From an uncultured Bacteroidales bacterium (GTDB lineage: Bacteria; Bacteroidota; Bacteroidia; Bacteroidales; Muribaculaceae): 7,820 nt of DNA. The stretch lies in the NCBI GenBank assembly GCA_945828175.1, contig CALZQD010000068.1, positions 1 to 7,820 of the forward strand. The letters run 5' to 3'. A program made the translations under genes and the position numbers. This document shows, piece after piece, positions 1-6,573 of the stretch (within the stretch, counting starts at the first letter, position 1; every line of letters starts with the position of its first letter). The notes below the pieces were generated by a model. The model was given only the letters and a program-made list of their open reading frames with translations. It did not search any database and was not told the DNA's origin.

Positions 1-210
1 GAAAAGCTCTACCCAATTGTTTGTTTCATTTTGCTGGGCGCGGCAAGCACGCTGACTGTCGGCAAACACCCTGCGTTTCAAGCCGCAGGCAAGGCTGCCG
101 ACGATGCTGTCTACAACCTCCAAAGCATCCGCGTAGCCGACAAGGCAACTGTCGACCAGCTCCCCGCTGGCATCTATATCTCCGGCGGCAAGAAATTCAT
201 CAAGAAATAA
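1..210 (+). CDS. 3' part of a small exported protein with a T9SS-like C-terminal tail
   Basis: This reading frame is open from base 1 to the TAA at 208-210 and gives 69 residues; its start lies just outside the window. The first ~20 residues (EKLYPIVCFILLGAASTLTV) look like a signal peptide whose Met has just been cut off, so the whole protein may be only about 70 residues. The last ~35 residues contain VYNLQ, RVADKA, LPAGIYI and a basic GGKKFIKK end. This is the pattern of the Bacteroidetes Por/type IX secretion sorting tail (VYNxxG...LPxGIYI...GKK.xxK). If complete, it is a signal peptide joined almost directly to a sorting tail with no cargo between. Alternatively it is the end of a larger protein that happens to carry a hydrophobic stretch. 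The frame and tail are clear; the function is unknown. Confidence 0.7.
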   Translation, partial: EKLYPIVCFILLGAASTLTVGKHPAFQAAGKAADDAVYNLQSIRVADKATVDQLPAGIYISGGKKFIKK

Positions 211-237
211 ACCGCTGAAATATAAGCTTTCAATAAC

Positions 238-264
238 AAAACCGCCCCTCGATTGGGCGGTTTT
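238..264 (+). terminator. Rho-independent terminator after the small exported protein
   Basis: There is a perfect 10-bp stem, AAAACCGCCC (238-247) pairing with GGGCGGTTTT (255-264), with a 7-nt loop. It is followed by GCTTTTT. It lies 27 bases after the stop at 210 and separates the left-edge gene from the next operon. The A-rich left side means it could also stop transcription on the minus strand. Confidence 0.88.
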
Positions 265-284
265 GCTTTTTATGCCTACCTTTG
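253..284 (+). promoter_or_regulatory. Bacteroidetes-type promoter for the phosphatase operon
   Basis: The -7 element TACCTTTG at 277-284 matches the Bacteroidetes consensus TAnnTTTG. A TTG at 253-255, 21 bases upstream, can serve as the weak -33 element, although it falls inside the terminator hairpin. Transcription would begin roughly at 290, shortly before the ATG at 304. The -7 match is seen directly; the -33 assignment is tentative. Confidence 0.6.
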
Positions 285-303
285 CATCATCAAACTAACG
301 CAT

Positions 304-855
304 ATGTCAACACCTCAGCTTTTCACACCCGCCGACCCGCGCGCTCAGCGACTGATAGCGTCACTCGCCGGCAAGGACAAGGTGAGCATCCTCTTCGTCT
401 GTCTCGGCAATATCTGCCGCTCGCCGGCCGCCGAGGGCGTCATGCATGCCATCGTCGACAGCCATGACGACTCGGCCCGCTTTGTCATCGACTCGGCCGG
501 CACCGGCAACTACCACATCGGCGACCTTCCCGACCACCGTATGCGCCTCCACGCCCGCCGGCGCGGCTACGAGCTGACTCACCGCTGCCGCCAGGTCACC
601 GAGAGCGACTTCGACCGCTTCGACCTCATCATCGCCATGGACGGCTCTAACTTCGCCAACCTCCGCCGACTCGCCCCGTCGCCCGAGGCCGAAGACAAAG
701 TCGTCGAGATGGCCGCCTTCGTCTCGAAGGCCATGCGCTGCTACGCCATTCCCGACCCCTACTACGAGGGCGCCGAAGGCTTCGAACTCGTGCTCGACCT
801 CCTCGAATCGGGCTGCGATAATCTATACAATTGTCTGTCAACCAAAGAACAATGA
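304..855 (+). CDS. Low-molecular-weight protein tyrosine phosphatase
   Basis: This 183-residue cytoplasmic phosphatase belongs to the LMW-PTP family, which removes phosphate from protein tyrosines through a cysteine-phosphate intermediate. The signature P-loop CLGNICRSP carries the catalytic Cys33 and Arg39, and the general-acid motif DPYY starts at Asp151. The ATG at 304 is preferred because a promoter -7 element ends at 284. It adds about 26 residues before the usual family N-terminus. An in-frame GTG at 382, preceded by an AAGGA-like stretch, would give a 157-residue protein of normal family length. A start at 253 would lie inside the terminator and is unlikely. The stop overlaps the next gene's start (ATGA, 852-855), so the gene is the first of a coupled operon with serB. 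The substrate is unknown. Many bacterial members regulate capsule or exopolysaccharide tyrosine kinases, but no such gene is visible here. Confidence 0.93.
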   Translation: MSTPQLFTPADPRAQRLIASLAGKDKVSILFVCLGNICRSPAAEGVMHAIVDSHDDSARFVIDSAGTGNYHIGDLPDHRMRLHARRRGYELTHRCRQVTESDFDRFDLIIAMDGSNFANLRRLAPSPEAEDKVVEMAAFVSKAMRCYAIPDPYYEGAEGFELVLDLLESGCDNLYNCLSTKEQ

Positions 856-2081
856 AAACCGAATTAATTCTCATCAACATATCGGGCTACGACCGCCCCG
901 GCGTCACATCGGCCCTGACCGAGATTCTCGCCCGTTTCGACGCCCAGATTCTCGATATCGGCCAGGCCGACATCCACCACTCGCTCTCGCTCGGCATTCT
1001 CTTCAAAACCTCAAGCGACGTCTCGGGCGACATCATGAAAGAGCTGCTCTTCAAGGCCTACGAGCTGAGCGTCAAGATTCGCTTCACGCCCATCACGGTC
1101 GAGGCCTACGAAGAGTGGGTGTCGATGCAGGGTAAAAACCGCTGGATCATCACCATTCTCGGCCGCAAGCTGACGGCGCGCCACATCGCCCTCGTCTCCG
1201 ACGAAATAGCCCGCCAGGGACTCAACATCGACGCCATCCAGCGTCTTACGGGCCGTATGCCCCTCGACGAGAGCGAGGCCCCGCTGTCGAAGTCGTGCGT
1301 CGAGTTCTCGGTCCGCGGCAATCCCCGCGACACCGCCGAGATGCAGCGCCGCCTCATGCAGATTTCTAACACCGAGGATTTCGACATCTCGCTCCAGCAG
1401 GACAACGTCTTCCGCCGCTGCCGCCGCCTGATATGCTTCGATATGGACTCGACCCTCATCGAGACCGAGGTCATCGACGAGCTGGCCATGCGCGCCGGCG
1501 TCGGCGATCAGGTCAAGGCCATCACCGAGAGCGCCATGCGCGGCGAGATTGACTTCTGCGAGAGCTTCAAGCGCCGCGTCGCCCTGCTCAAAGGCCTCGA
1601 CGAGAGCGTCATGGCCGACATCGCCGACCATCTGCCCGTCACCGAGGGCGTCAGCCGCATGATGGCCGTCCTCAAGCGCACGGGCTTCAAGACAGCCATC
1701 CTCTCAGGCGGCTTCACCTACTTCGGCAACCGTCTAAAACAGCGCTTCGGCTTCGACTACGTCTACGCCAACGAGCTCGAGATCGCCGACGGCAAGCTCA
1801 CCGGCCGCTATGTCGGCGACATCGTCGACGGCAAGCGCAAAGCCGAGCTGCTCAAGATTATAGCCCAGGTCGAGAACATCGACATCGCCCAGACCATCGC
1901 CGTCGGCGACGGCGCAAACGACCTGCCCATGCTAACCACCGCAGGCCTCGGCATCGCTTTCCACGCCAAGCCAAAGGTCAAGCAGAGCGCCCGCCAGTCG
2001 ATCTCGACCATCGGCCTCGACGGAGTCCTCTACTTCATCGGCTTCAAAGACTCCTTCATCAGCGACAGCAGCGACAGGTGA
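852..2081 (+). CDS. serB: Phosphoserine phosphatase with tandem ACT domains
   Basis: This 409-residue enzyme is predicted to hydrolyse O-phosphoserine to serine, the last step of serine synthesis, in the cytoplasm. The N-terminus carries two ACT-like regions (about residues 3-80 and 97-185), which usually bind amino acids and regulate the enzyme. The C-terminal HAD domain has all four motifs: DMDST with nucleophile Asp197 and acid/base Asp199, Ser285 in SGGF, Lys330 in RKAELL, and Asp353/Asp357 in GDGANDLPML. The two-ACT architecture and length match the longer SerB class (such as mycobacterial SerB2) rather than the ~320-residue E. coli form. The start overlaps the upstream phosphatase stop by 4 nt (ATGA) and the stop overlaps a possible start of the next gene (TGATG at 2079-2083), which points to translational coupling. 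Related Porphyromonas SerB proteins have been implicated in host-cell interaction; nothing here tests that. Confidence 0.96.
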   Translation: MKTELILINISGYDRPGVTSALTEILARFDAQILDIGQADIHHSLSLGILFKTSSDVSGDIMKELLFKAYELSVKIRFTPITVEAYEEWVSMQGKNRWIITILGRKLTARHIALVSDEIARQGLNIDAIQRLTGRMPLDESEAPLSKSCVEFSVRGNPRDTAEMQRRLMQISNTEDFDISLQQDNVFRRCRRLICFDMDSTLIETEVIDELAMRAGVGDQVKAITESAMRGEIDFCESFKRRVALLKGLDESVMADIADHLPVTEGVSRMMAVLKRTGFKTAILSGGFTYFGNRLKQRFGFDYVYANELEIADGKLTGRYVGDIVDGKRKAELLKIIAQVENIDIAQTIAVGDGANDLPMLTTAGLGIAFHAKPKVKQSARQSISTIGLDGVLYFIGFKDSFISDSSDR

Positions 2082-2146
2082 TGAACAAAACCGCCGGCCC
2101 CGGCGTTATCAATATGCTTTCAACTATTCTCACAGAGCTTAAAACC

Positions 2147-4480
2147 ATGCAATCCATGACCATGAGATGTATCACTGCAGTCTTCTCAGCTCTACTGTTT
2201 TTGATGAGCACATCTCCCGGGGCGGCCTCCGAGCCGGCCCGGGAAGGCCATCAGTCTGTAGGCCTCGTCCTCAGCGGCGGCGGCGCCAAAGGCATCGCCC
2301 ACATCGGCGTCATCAAGGCTCTCGAAGAGAATAATATCCCCATCGACTACATCACCGGCACCTCTATGGGCTCGATCGTCGGCGGCCTCTATGCCGCGGG
2401 CTACACACCCGAGGAGATGCTCGAGCTCATACTCTCGCGTCCCTTCAGCTACTGGTCGACAGGCCGCGTCGACCCGCGCCTGACCTTCCTCCTCACCGAC
2501 GAAAAGACAACGCCCACATCGTTCAGCGTCAACCTTAACCTGCGCCGCGACACCACCGCCGCCAAATCGGCCGTGCCCCAGAGCATCATCTCGCCTCTGC
2601 CCATGAATTTCGCCTTCATGGACCTTTTCTCGGCCTATACCGCCCAGTGCGGCGGCAACTTCGACCGCCTGATGGTGCCATTCCGCTGCGTCGCCTCCGA
2701 CGTCGCCGCCAAACGCAAGAAAGTGCTCTCGTCGGGCTCGCTCGGCGACGCCATCCGCGCCTCGATGAGCTTCCCCGCCGTCTTCCAGCCTACCGAGATA
2801 GACGGCAGCCTCCTCTACGACGGCGGCATCTACGACAACTTCCCCGTCGACGTCATGCGCCAGACTTTCGCGCCTTCGATTATGATCGGCGTCGACGTCT
2901 CGACAGCCGAGACCGGTCCCCAGACATCTATCGTCGACCAGCTCAGCAACATGATCGTCCAGAACAACGACTACAGCCTCCCCGCCGACGAGGGCATCAA
3001 ACTGCGCATCAATCTCAACGAGTTCGGCCTCCTCGACTTCCCCAAGGCCCGCCGCATCTACGAGGTCGGCTACCGCCACGCCATGTCGATGATGGACTCG
3101 ATCAAGACCCGCATCACCACCCGCTCTGACTCGACCGAACGCCGCCTGCGCCGCGCCGTCTTCAAGTCGCACAGCCCCTACCTGCGCTTCGACTCCGTCA
3201 AAGTCTCCGGCGCCACACCCAACCAGAACGCCTACCTCAAATATCTCTTCACCCGCAACCACCGTCACGCCGACACCTTCGGCATCGCCCAGGCCCGCGA
3301 CGCCTACTACCGCGCCATCTCCTCGGGCAAGATACGCGACCTGGCCCTCAACGCCGTCTACGACGACAGCACAGGCCTCTTCGACCTCAACGTCAAGGCC
3401 TCGGTCAAAGACGACTTCAAGGCCGGCTTCGGCGGCTATATCACCTCGTCGAGCAACAGCTACCTCTTTCTCTCGGCCGGCTACTCGACCCTGAGCTTCC
3501 GCTCGGTCGGCGCCGACATCAACGCCTGGATAGGCCAGAGCTACATGGCCGCCATGGCCAACGGACGCCTGCTGCTCGCCACAGGCATACCCTCGGAACT
3601 TCGCGTCGAGGCCGTCGTCTCGCGCCGCAAATACTACGAGAACGACAAGCTCTTCTTCGAAGACAAACTGCCGACCTTCATCCTCGACAAACAATACTAC
3701 GGCAACCTGCGCTGGAGCATCGCCGCCGGGCGCCATGCCAAAGTCGACATCTCCGCCGGCTATGGCCGCACCGAAGCGAGCTTCTACCGCAACAACCGCC
3801 TCGACAGCTATCTCGAAGGCCGCTCACACTACTCGCGCAACGCCGCAGCAGCCGGAGCCACCTTCCTGCTCAACACCCTCAACGACATCAACTTCCCCAC
3901 CACCGGCGCATACTACCGCGCCGCCTTCAAGGCCGTGACCTCCAAAGCACGCTTCACCCCCGCCGGCGCCACCGCCTCAGTGTCCGACCCCGAGTGGCTC
4001 CAGTTCGAGCTGCAGACCCGCAACTACCTCGACCTCAGCCGCCATTTCACGCTCGGCCTCGTCAGCGACATCATGGTCTCGAGCCGCAAGCTCACCGAGA
4101 GCTACGACGCCTCGATTCTCACCGCCACAGCCTACAACCCCACCCCTGCGTCAAACAACAGCTTCAACCCCGCCTTCCGAGCCAACAGCTTCATCGCCGC
4201 CGGCATCGTCCCCGTCTACCGCTACAACAACATCATCTCGGCCCGCCTGAGCCTCCACGGATTCCTGCCCTACAAAAAAATCCTCGGCAACACCGACAGC
4301 CGCCCCCACTACGGCAAAGCCTTCGCCGACCCCTCGTTCTACGGCGAGCTCGACATCTGCTACCAGTTCCCCTTCGCCACCCTCACCGGCTACTGCAACT
4401 ACGCCAGCTACCCCGCCCGCAACTGGAACGTCGGCATCTCGCTCGGCATCTACCTCCTCGCCCCCGACTTCCTGCGGTAA
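2147..4480 (+). CDS. Patatin-like phospholipase with POTRA and outer-membrane barrel (type Vd-like)
   Basis: This is a predicted outer-membrane protein of 777 residues from the chosen start. Residues ~8-28 (RCITAVFSALLFLMSTSPGA) form a signal peptide. The patatin domain has the oxyanion loop GGGAKG (44-49), the nucleophile elbow GTSMGS with Ser73, and DGG with Asp225, so the Ser-Asp dyad is intact. A POTRA-like segment starts near residue 342, and from about 420 to the end repeated aromatic/Gly-rich alternating strands resemble an Omp85-family barrel. This order matches the PlpD/FplA group, in which the lipase is displayed or released through its own barrel. The start is uncertain. ATG at 2147 follows an A-rich stretch and places the signal peptide near the N-terminus, and 2156 and 2162 are also possible. 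ATG at 2081 overlaps the serB stop but would add an odd 22-residue extension. Whether the enzyme faces outward or into the periplasm cannot be read from sequence. Confidence 0.88.
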   Translation: MQSMTMRCITAVFSALLFLMSTSPGAASEPAREGHQSVGLVLSGGGAKGIAHIGVIKALEENNIPIDYITGTSMGSIVGGLYAAGYTPEEMLELILSRPFSYWSTGRVDPRLTFLLTDEKTTPTSFSVNLNLRRDTTAAKSAVPQSIISPLPMNFAFMDLFSAYTAQCGGNFDRLMVPFRCVASDVAAKRKKVLSSGSLGDAIRASMSFPAVFQPTEIDGSLLYDGGIYDNFPVDVMRQTFAPSIMIGVDVSTAETGPQTSIVDQLSNMIVQNNDYSLPADEGIKLRINLNEFGLLDFPKARRIYEVGYRHAMSMMDSIKTRITTRSDSTERRLRRAVFKSHSPYLRFDSVKVSGATPNQNAYLKYLFTRNHRHADTFGIAQARDAYYRAISSGKIRDLALNAVYDDSTGLFDLNVKASVKDDFKAGFGGYITSSSNSYLFLSAGYSTLSFRSVGADINAWIGQSYMAAMANGRLLLATGIPSELRVEAVVSRRKYYENDKLFFEDKLPTFILDKQYYGNLRWSIAAGRHAKVDISAGYGRTEASFYRNNRLDSYLEGRSHYSRNAAAAGATFLLNTLNDINFPTTGAYYRAAFKAVTSKARFTPAGATASVSDPEWLQFELQTRNYLDLSRHFTLGLVSDIMVSSRKLTESYDASILTATAYNPTPASNNSFNPAFRANSFIAAGIVPVYRYNNIISARLSLHGFLPYKKILGNTDSRPHYGKAFADPSFYGELDICYQFPFATLTGYCNYASYPARNWNVGISLGIYLLAPDFLR

Positions 4481-4563
4481 ATATTGGTTATAGCTATAAA
4501 GCATCGATTTAGACAGCAAAAGAATAAATTCTGCCGCTTCTCGAAATATTTCAAGCTAAACAC

Positions 4564-4594
4564 TTGCTATCGGGTCGTTTTTGAGGTATCTTTG
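4564..4594 (+). promoter_or_regulatory. Bacteroidetes-type promoter of the orphan Rhs operon
   Basis: TATCTTTG at 4587-4594 is a perfect TAnnTTTG -7 element, with a TTG at 4564-4566, 20 bases upstream, as the -33 element. It sits 30 bases before the ATG at 4625 and downstream of the patatin stop, so the toxin operon has its own promoter. The rest of the 144-base gap holds no recognisable gene. A 12-nt palindrome TTATAGCTATAA lies at 4488-4499, but without a T-tract it is not a convincing terminator. Confidence 0.72.
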
Positions 4595-4624
4595 CCAACA
4601 GAACTTAAAACTCAATCACTAACC

Positions 4625-5770
4625 ATGAACCGCCTGTCAACCGCCTTCTATGAGGCTGTCACACCTGTGGTGGCCGGCAAGATACCGTCGCGGAGCCGGC
4701 TCGTCGCGACGCGATATTATTACGGCGACGGCACGGTCTGCCGCAGTGACAGCGTTGTCATGACGCGCTTCGGCGGCGGATATTTCGACGCGTCGGGCAG
4801 GGCGCATTACGAGTTGGCCGACTATCAGGGCAATATCACGACGGTCATCGACAGTGACGGAAACATAGTCAGCCACACAGGCTTTTATCCTTACGGTCAG
4901 CCGTGGCGACGTCCGGGCGAGCGGCAGTGGCTCTACGGCGGCAAGGAATGGCTCGGCGCCGACGGCCGCGACGAATATGACTTCCACGCCCGCCGCCAAT
5001 ACCCCCACCTGGCAATGTTTACGACGCCTGACCCAAAATCTGAAAGCTTTTATAACTGTAGCCCATATATATATTGTAATGGAGACCCTATAAATGCCAT
5101 TGACAAAGATGGAAAGCTTACGATATTTATTAATGGAATGCACTTTGGAGATGGAGGCTCAGAAGAATATTGGAATGGGGTTGATAAATTAGTAATGAGG
5201 TTAAATAAAGATTATCATGCACTTTATATAGATGGCTCATTGAATGGGAAAAATGGCTTGCCTGACAATTTAAGTGCGGATATGAGATATAAAGCCGGTA
5301 AACAATATGGAGAAAAGTACATAAAGACTATAATTTCATCTCTAGATTCCAAAGAATTTATACGAATAATAACCCATAGTATGGGAGCTGCTTTTGCAAA
5401 AGGATTCATTGATGCTTTATATCATTATCTTTATACTTTACCACTATTAGAAAGAGTACAGATTCAAAATAGGTTAAAGGTAGAAATTGATTTAGCTCCA
5501 TTCCAGCCGAAAGAACAGTCTGCTAGCTGCATACCAACTTATGTGTTTCAAAAAAAATTTGATTGGTTAGCAAACACCGGCAAAATGGAAGGTGCTATAT
5601 ATGACCCACGATATACAGAAGATATTGATGCAAAAGCTTTTAACAAAGGATATGAGACGATGAAGATATTCTTCTTAATCTATTGCGTTATTAGACAACA
5701 TGGTATCGTAAATTTTTACTCTACAATTGAAGAATATTATAGAGATCACCCTGAATCAAAAGAAGAATGA
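4625..5770 (+). CDS. Orphan Rhs core with C-terminal lipase-like (alpha/beta-hydrolase) toxin
   Basis: This 381-residue polymorphic-toxin fragment has three parts. Residues 1-20 are a unique leader without a signal peptide. Residues 21-163 are Rhs-repeat-associated core: YYYGDG, ELADYQGN, YPYGQPW, DEYDFHARRQYP, FTTPDP (Asp136), SPYIYCNGDPINAIDKDG. Residues 164-381 are the variable toxin. The toxin begins with a strand-like KLTIFINGM and has a lipase nucleophile elbow THSMGAA (Ser252). An IDLAPFQP segment offers Asp289 and RQHGIVNF offers His359 as likely triad partners, so a lipase or phospholipase activity is inferred. The triad assignment beyond Ser252 is a guess. The start at 4625 fits the promoter at 4564-4594; the frame is open back to 4484. 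DNA switches from GC-rich to AT-rich near 5030 (28% GC in one 60-base line), as expected of an acquired C-terminus. No delivery domain (PAAR, Tc/VgrG-like) is present, so this is an orphan module. It overlaps the next gene by ATGA. Confidence 0.85.
   Translation: MNRLSTAFYEAVTPVVAGKIPSRSRLVATRYYYGDGTVCRSDSVVMTRFGGGYFDASGRAHYELADYQGNITTVIDSDGNIVSHTGFYPYGQPWRRPGERQWLYGGKEWLGADGRDEYDFHARRQYPHLAMFTTPDPKSESFYNCSPYIYCNGDPINAIDKDGKLTIFINGMHFGDGGSEEYWNGVDKLVMRLNKDYHALYIDGSLNGKNGLPDNLSADMRYKAGKQYGEKYIKTIISSLDSKEFIRIITHSMGAAFAKGFIDALYHYLYTLPLLERVQIQNRLKVEIDLAPFQPKEQSASCIPTYVFQKKFDWLANTGKMEGAIYDPRYTEDIDAKAFNKGYETMKIFFLIYCVIRQHGIVNFYSTIEEYYRDHPESKEE
4685..4992 (+). repeat. Rhs core direct repeat, copy 1
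   Basis: These 308 bases are repeated without gaps at 7513-7820, with 24 mismatches by hand count (about 92% identity). The first 60 bases are identical. Homology begins abruptly at the left: the preceding bases are unrelated. It runs to the window edge in the second copy, so the true right end is unknown. Both copies read in the same protein phase. Of 19 codons that differ, 11 are synonymous, which suggests both are kept for coding. Confidence 0.95.
4686..4711. repeat. 26-nt near-palindrome at the left boundary of core copy 1
   Basis: The outer arms CGTCGCG (4686-4692) and CGCGACG (4705-4711) are inverted repeats. Between them lies the perfect palindrome GAGCCGGCTC (4693-4702) plus an unpaired GT (4703-4704). 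Together they form 12-bp arms with a 2-nt bulge. The element starts one base inside the point where the two core copies become identical. It also encodes part of PSRSRLVATR, so codon bias could have produced it. Confidence 0.6.
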
Positions 5771-6573
5771 AAAGAATTATAGAATTAACGATGTTCAACT
5801 TAATAACATTGCTTTTACCCCTATTTTTAACAGCCTTATCTGCTTGTTCGAGTTTTATCGCAAAAGATGGGGAAGAAATCAAATATGCGCCTCATCCTGT
5901 CACTGAGCGCTACACGACTGATAAGGTAAATGTCAGCCTGTCATATAAAGCCAACATTGAGGCTTCAATCAGGCATCTGACCGAAGAGAGCCAAGACAAT
6001 GACCGAGCGTTCAACTATCAGAGGGTTGCAGAAGATTATCTGAAGTATGCTAAGAATGAAGGTCTTGATGATTTTATAAAGGTTAGAACAGATACCCTTT
6101 TATATAACAGCGACAGTCTGTTGTGTGTTGCTATTATTGATATCATCACTAATATAAATGACTTCGACAAACAGTCGGACAGCAGGTTTGACACTTATGC
6201 AGTGATATGCTGCAGAGACAGCATAAGCGGGCTTTTCAAATTATATCCTGCCCCGTATATGAAAGGTACGCTGATGGAATCGCACTACCGATTTAGAGAT
6301 AAAAAATCGGCCGAAAAAGTATGTAAGGATATGATAGATGAGATGATATGTTTTTATCTTGAAGATACAGGGATTAAAACAGAAGACGGTCAGTTTATCG
6401 ACGGCGGGATAAATACGCCGGGGTATTTTGATAAGTCAGTCATCTTCAGCAAGAACCGCTTCGGATACTATGTCTTTCAATATTACCCCTATTATGACGG
6501 ATACTATCAAACAAGTTATCCTTATTATTTTTATAGCAATTCGACCGATTATTTAACGGACTCCAAATTATGA
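5767..6573 (+). CDS. Lipoprotein, probable immunity protein (first of two)
   Basis: This 268-residue protein matches no named family I recognise. It has a hydrophobic N-terminus (residues 10-24) and a classic lipobox LSAC with the lipidated cysteine at 27, so it should be anchored to a membrane facing the periplasm or cell surface. The stretch after Cys27 (SSFIAKDGEE) has charges late rather than directly after the cysteine, so surface export is not clearly signalled. The C-terminal end is strikingly tyrosine-rich (YYVFQYYPYYDGYYQ...). Its start overlaps the toxin stop by 4 nt, the usual toxin-immunity layout. A lipoprotein fits a lipase toxin acting on membranes in the periplasm, as with Tli immunity lipoproteins of Tle effectors. 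It resembles the next gene in its middle and end. The immunity role is inferred from position and localisation. Confidence 0.75.
   Translation: MKRIIELTMFNLITLLLPLFLTALSACSSFIAKDGEEIKYAPHPVTERYTTDKVNVSLSYKANIEASIRHLTEESQDNDRAFNYQRVAEDYLKYAKNEGLDDFIKVRTDTLLYNSDSLLCVAIIDIITNINDFDKQSDSRFDTYAVICCRDSISGLFKLYPAPYMKGTLMESHYRFRDKKSAEKVCKDMIDEMICFYLEDTGIKTEDGQFIDGGINTPGYFDKSVIFSKNRFGYYVFQYYPYYDGYYQTSYPYYFYSNSTDYLTDSKL

Noticed and set aside
1011..1631. Minus-strand frame opposite serB
   Set aside because: It is antisense to conserved SerB domains and shows no recognisable motif.
2192..3736. Long minus-strand open frame of 514 codons
   Set aside because: It lies wholly inside the patatin gene, whose motifs are intact. 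The product is low-complexity Gly/Ala/Val/Asp/Glu, typical of the antisense of GC-rich codons.
4488..4499. Palindrome TTATAGCTATAA as a terminator after the patatin gene
   Set aside because: It is AT-only in effect, has no real loop and no following T-tract, so a stable terminator is not supported.
3994..4512. Plus-strand frame of 172 codons in another phase of the patatin gene
   Set aside because: Its Pro/Arg/His-rich composition is that of a frame-shifted GC-rich gene, and it overlaps the barrel.
4484..4624. Upstream extension of the Rhs gene to an earlier start
   Set aside because: It would place the promoter inside the coding region, and the extra residues have no Rhs or signal features.
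4964..4973. Short palindromes such as TCGGCGCCGA within the core
   Set aside because: These are common by chance in GC-rich coding sequence and do not sit at a boundary.
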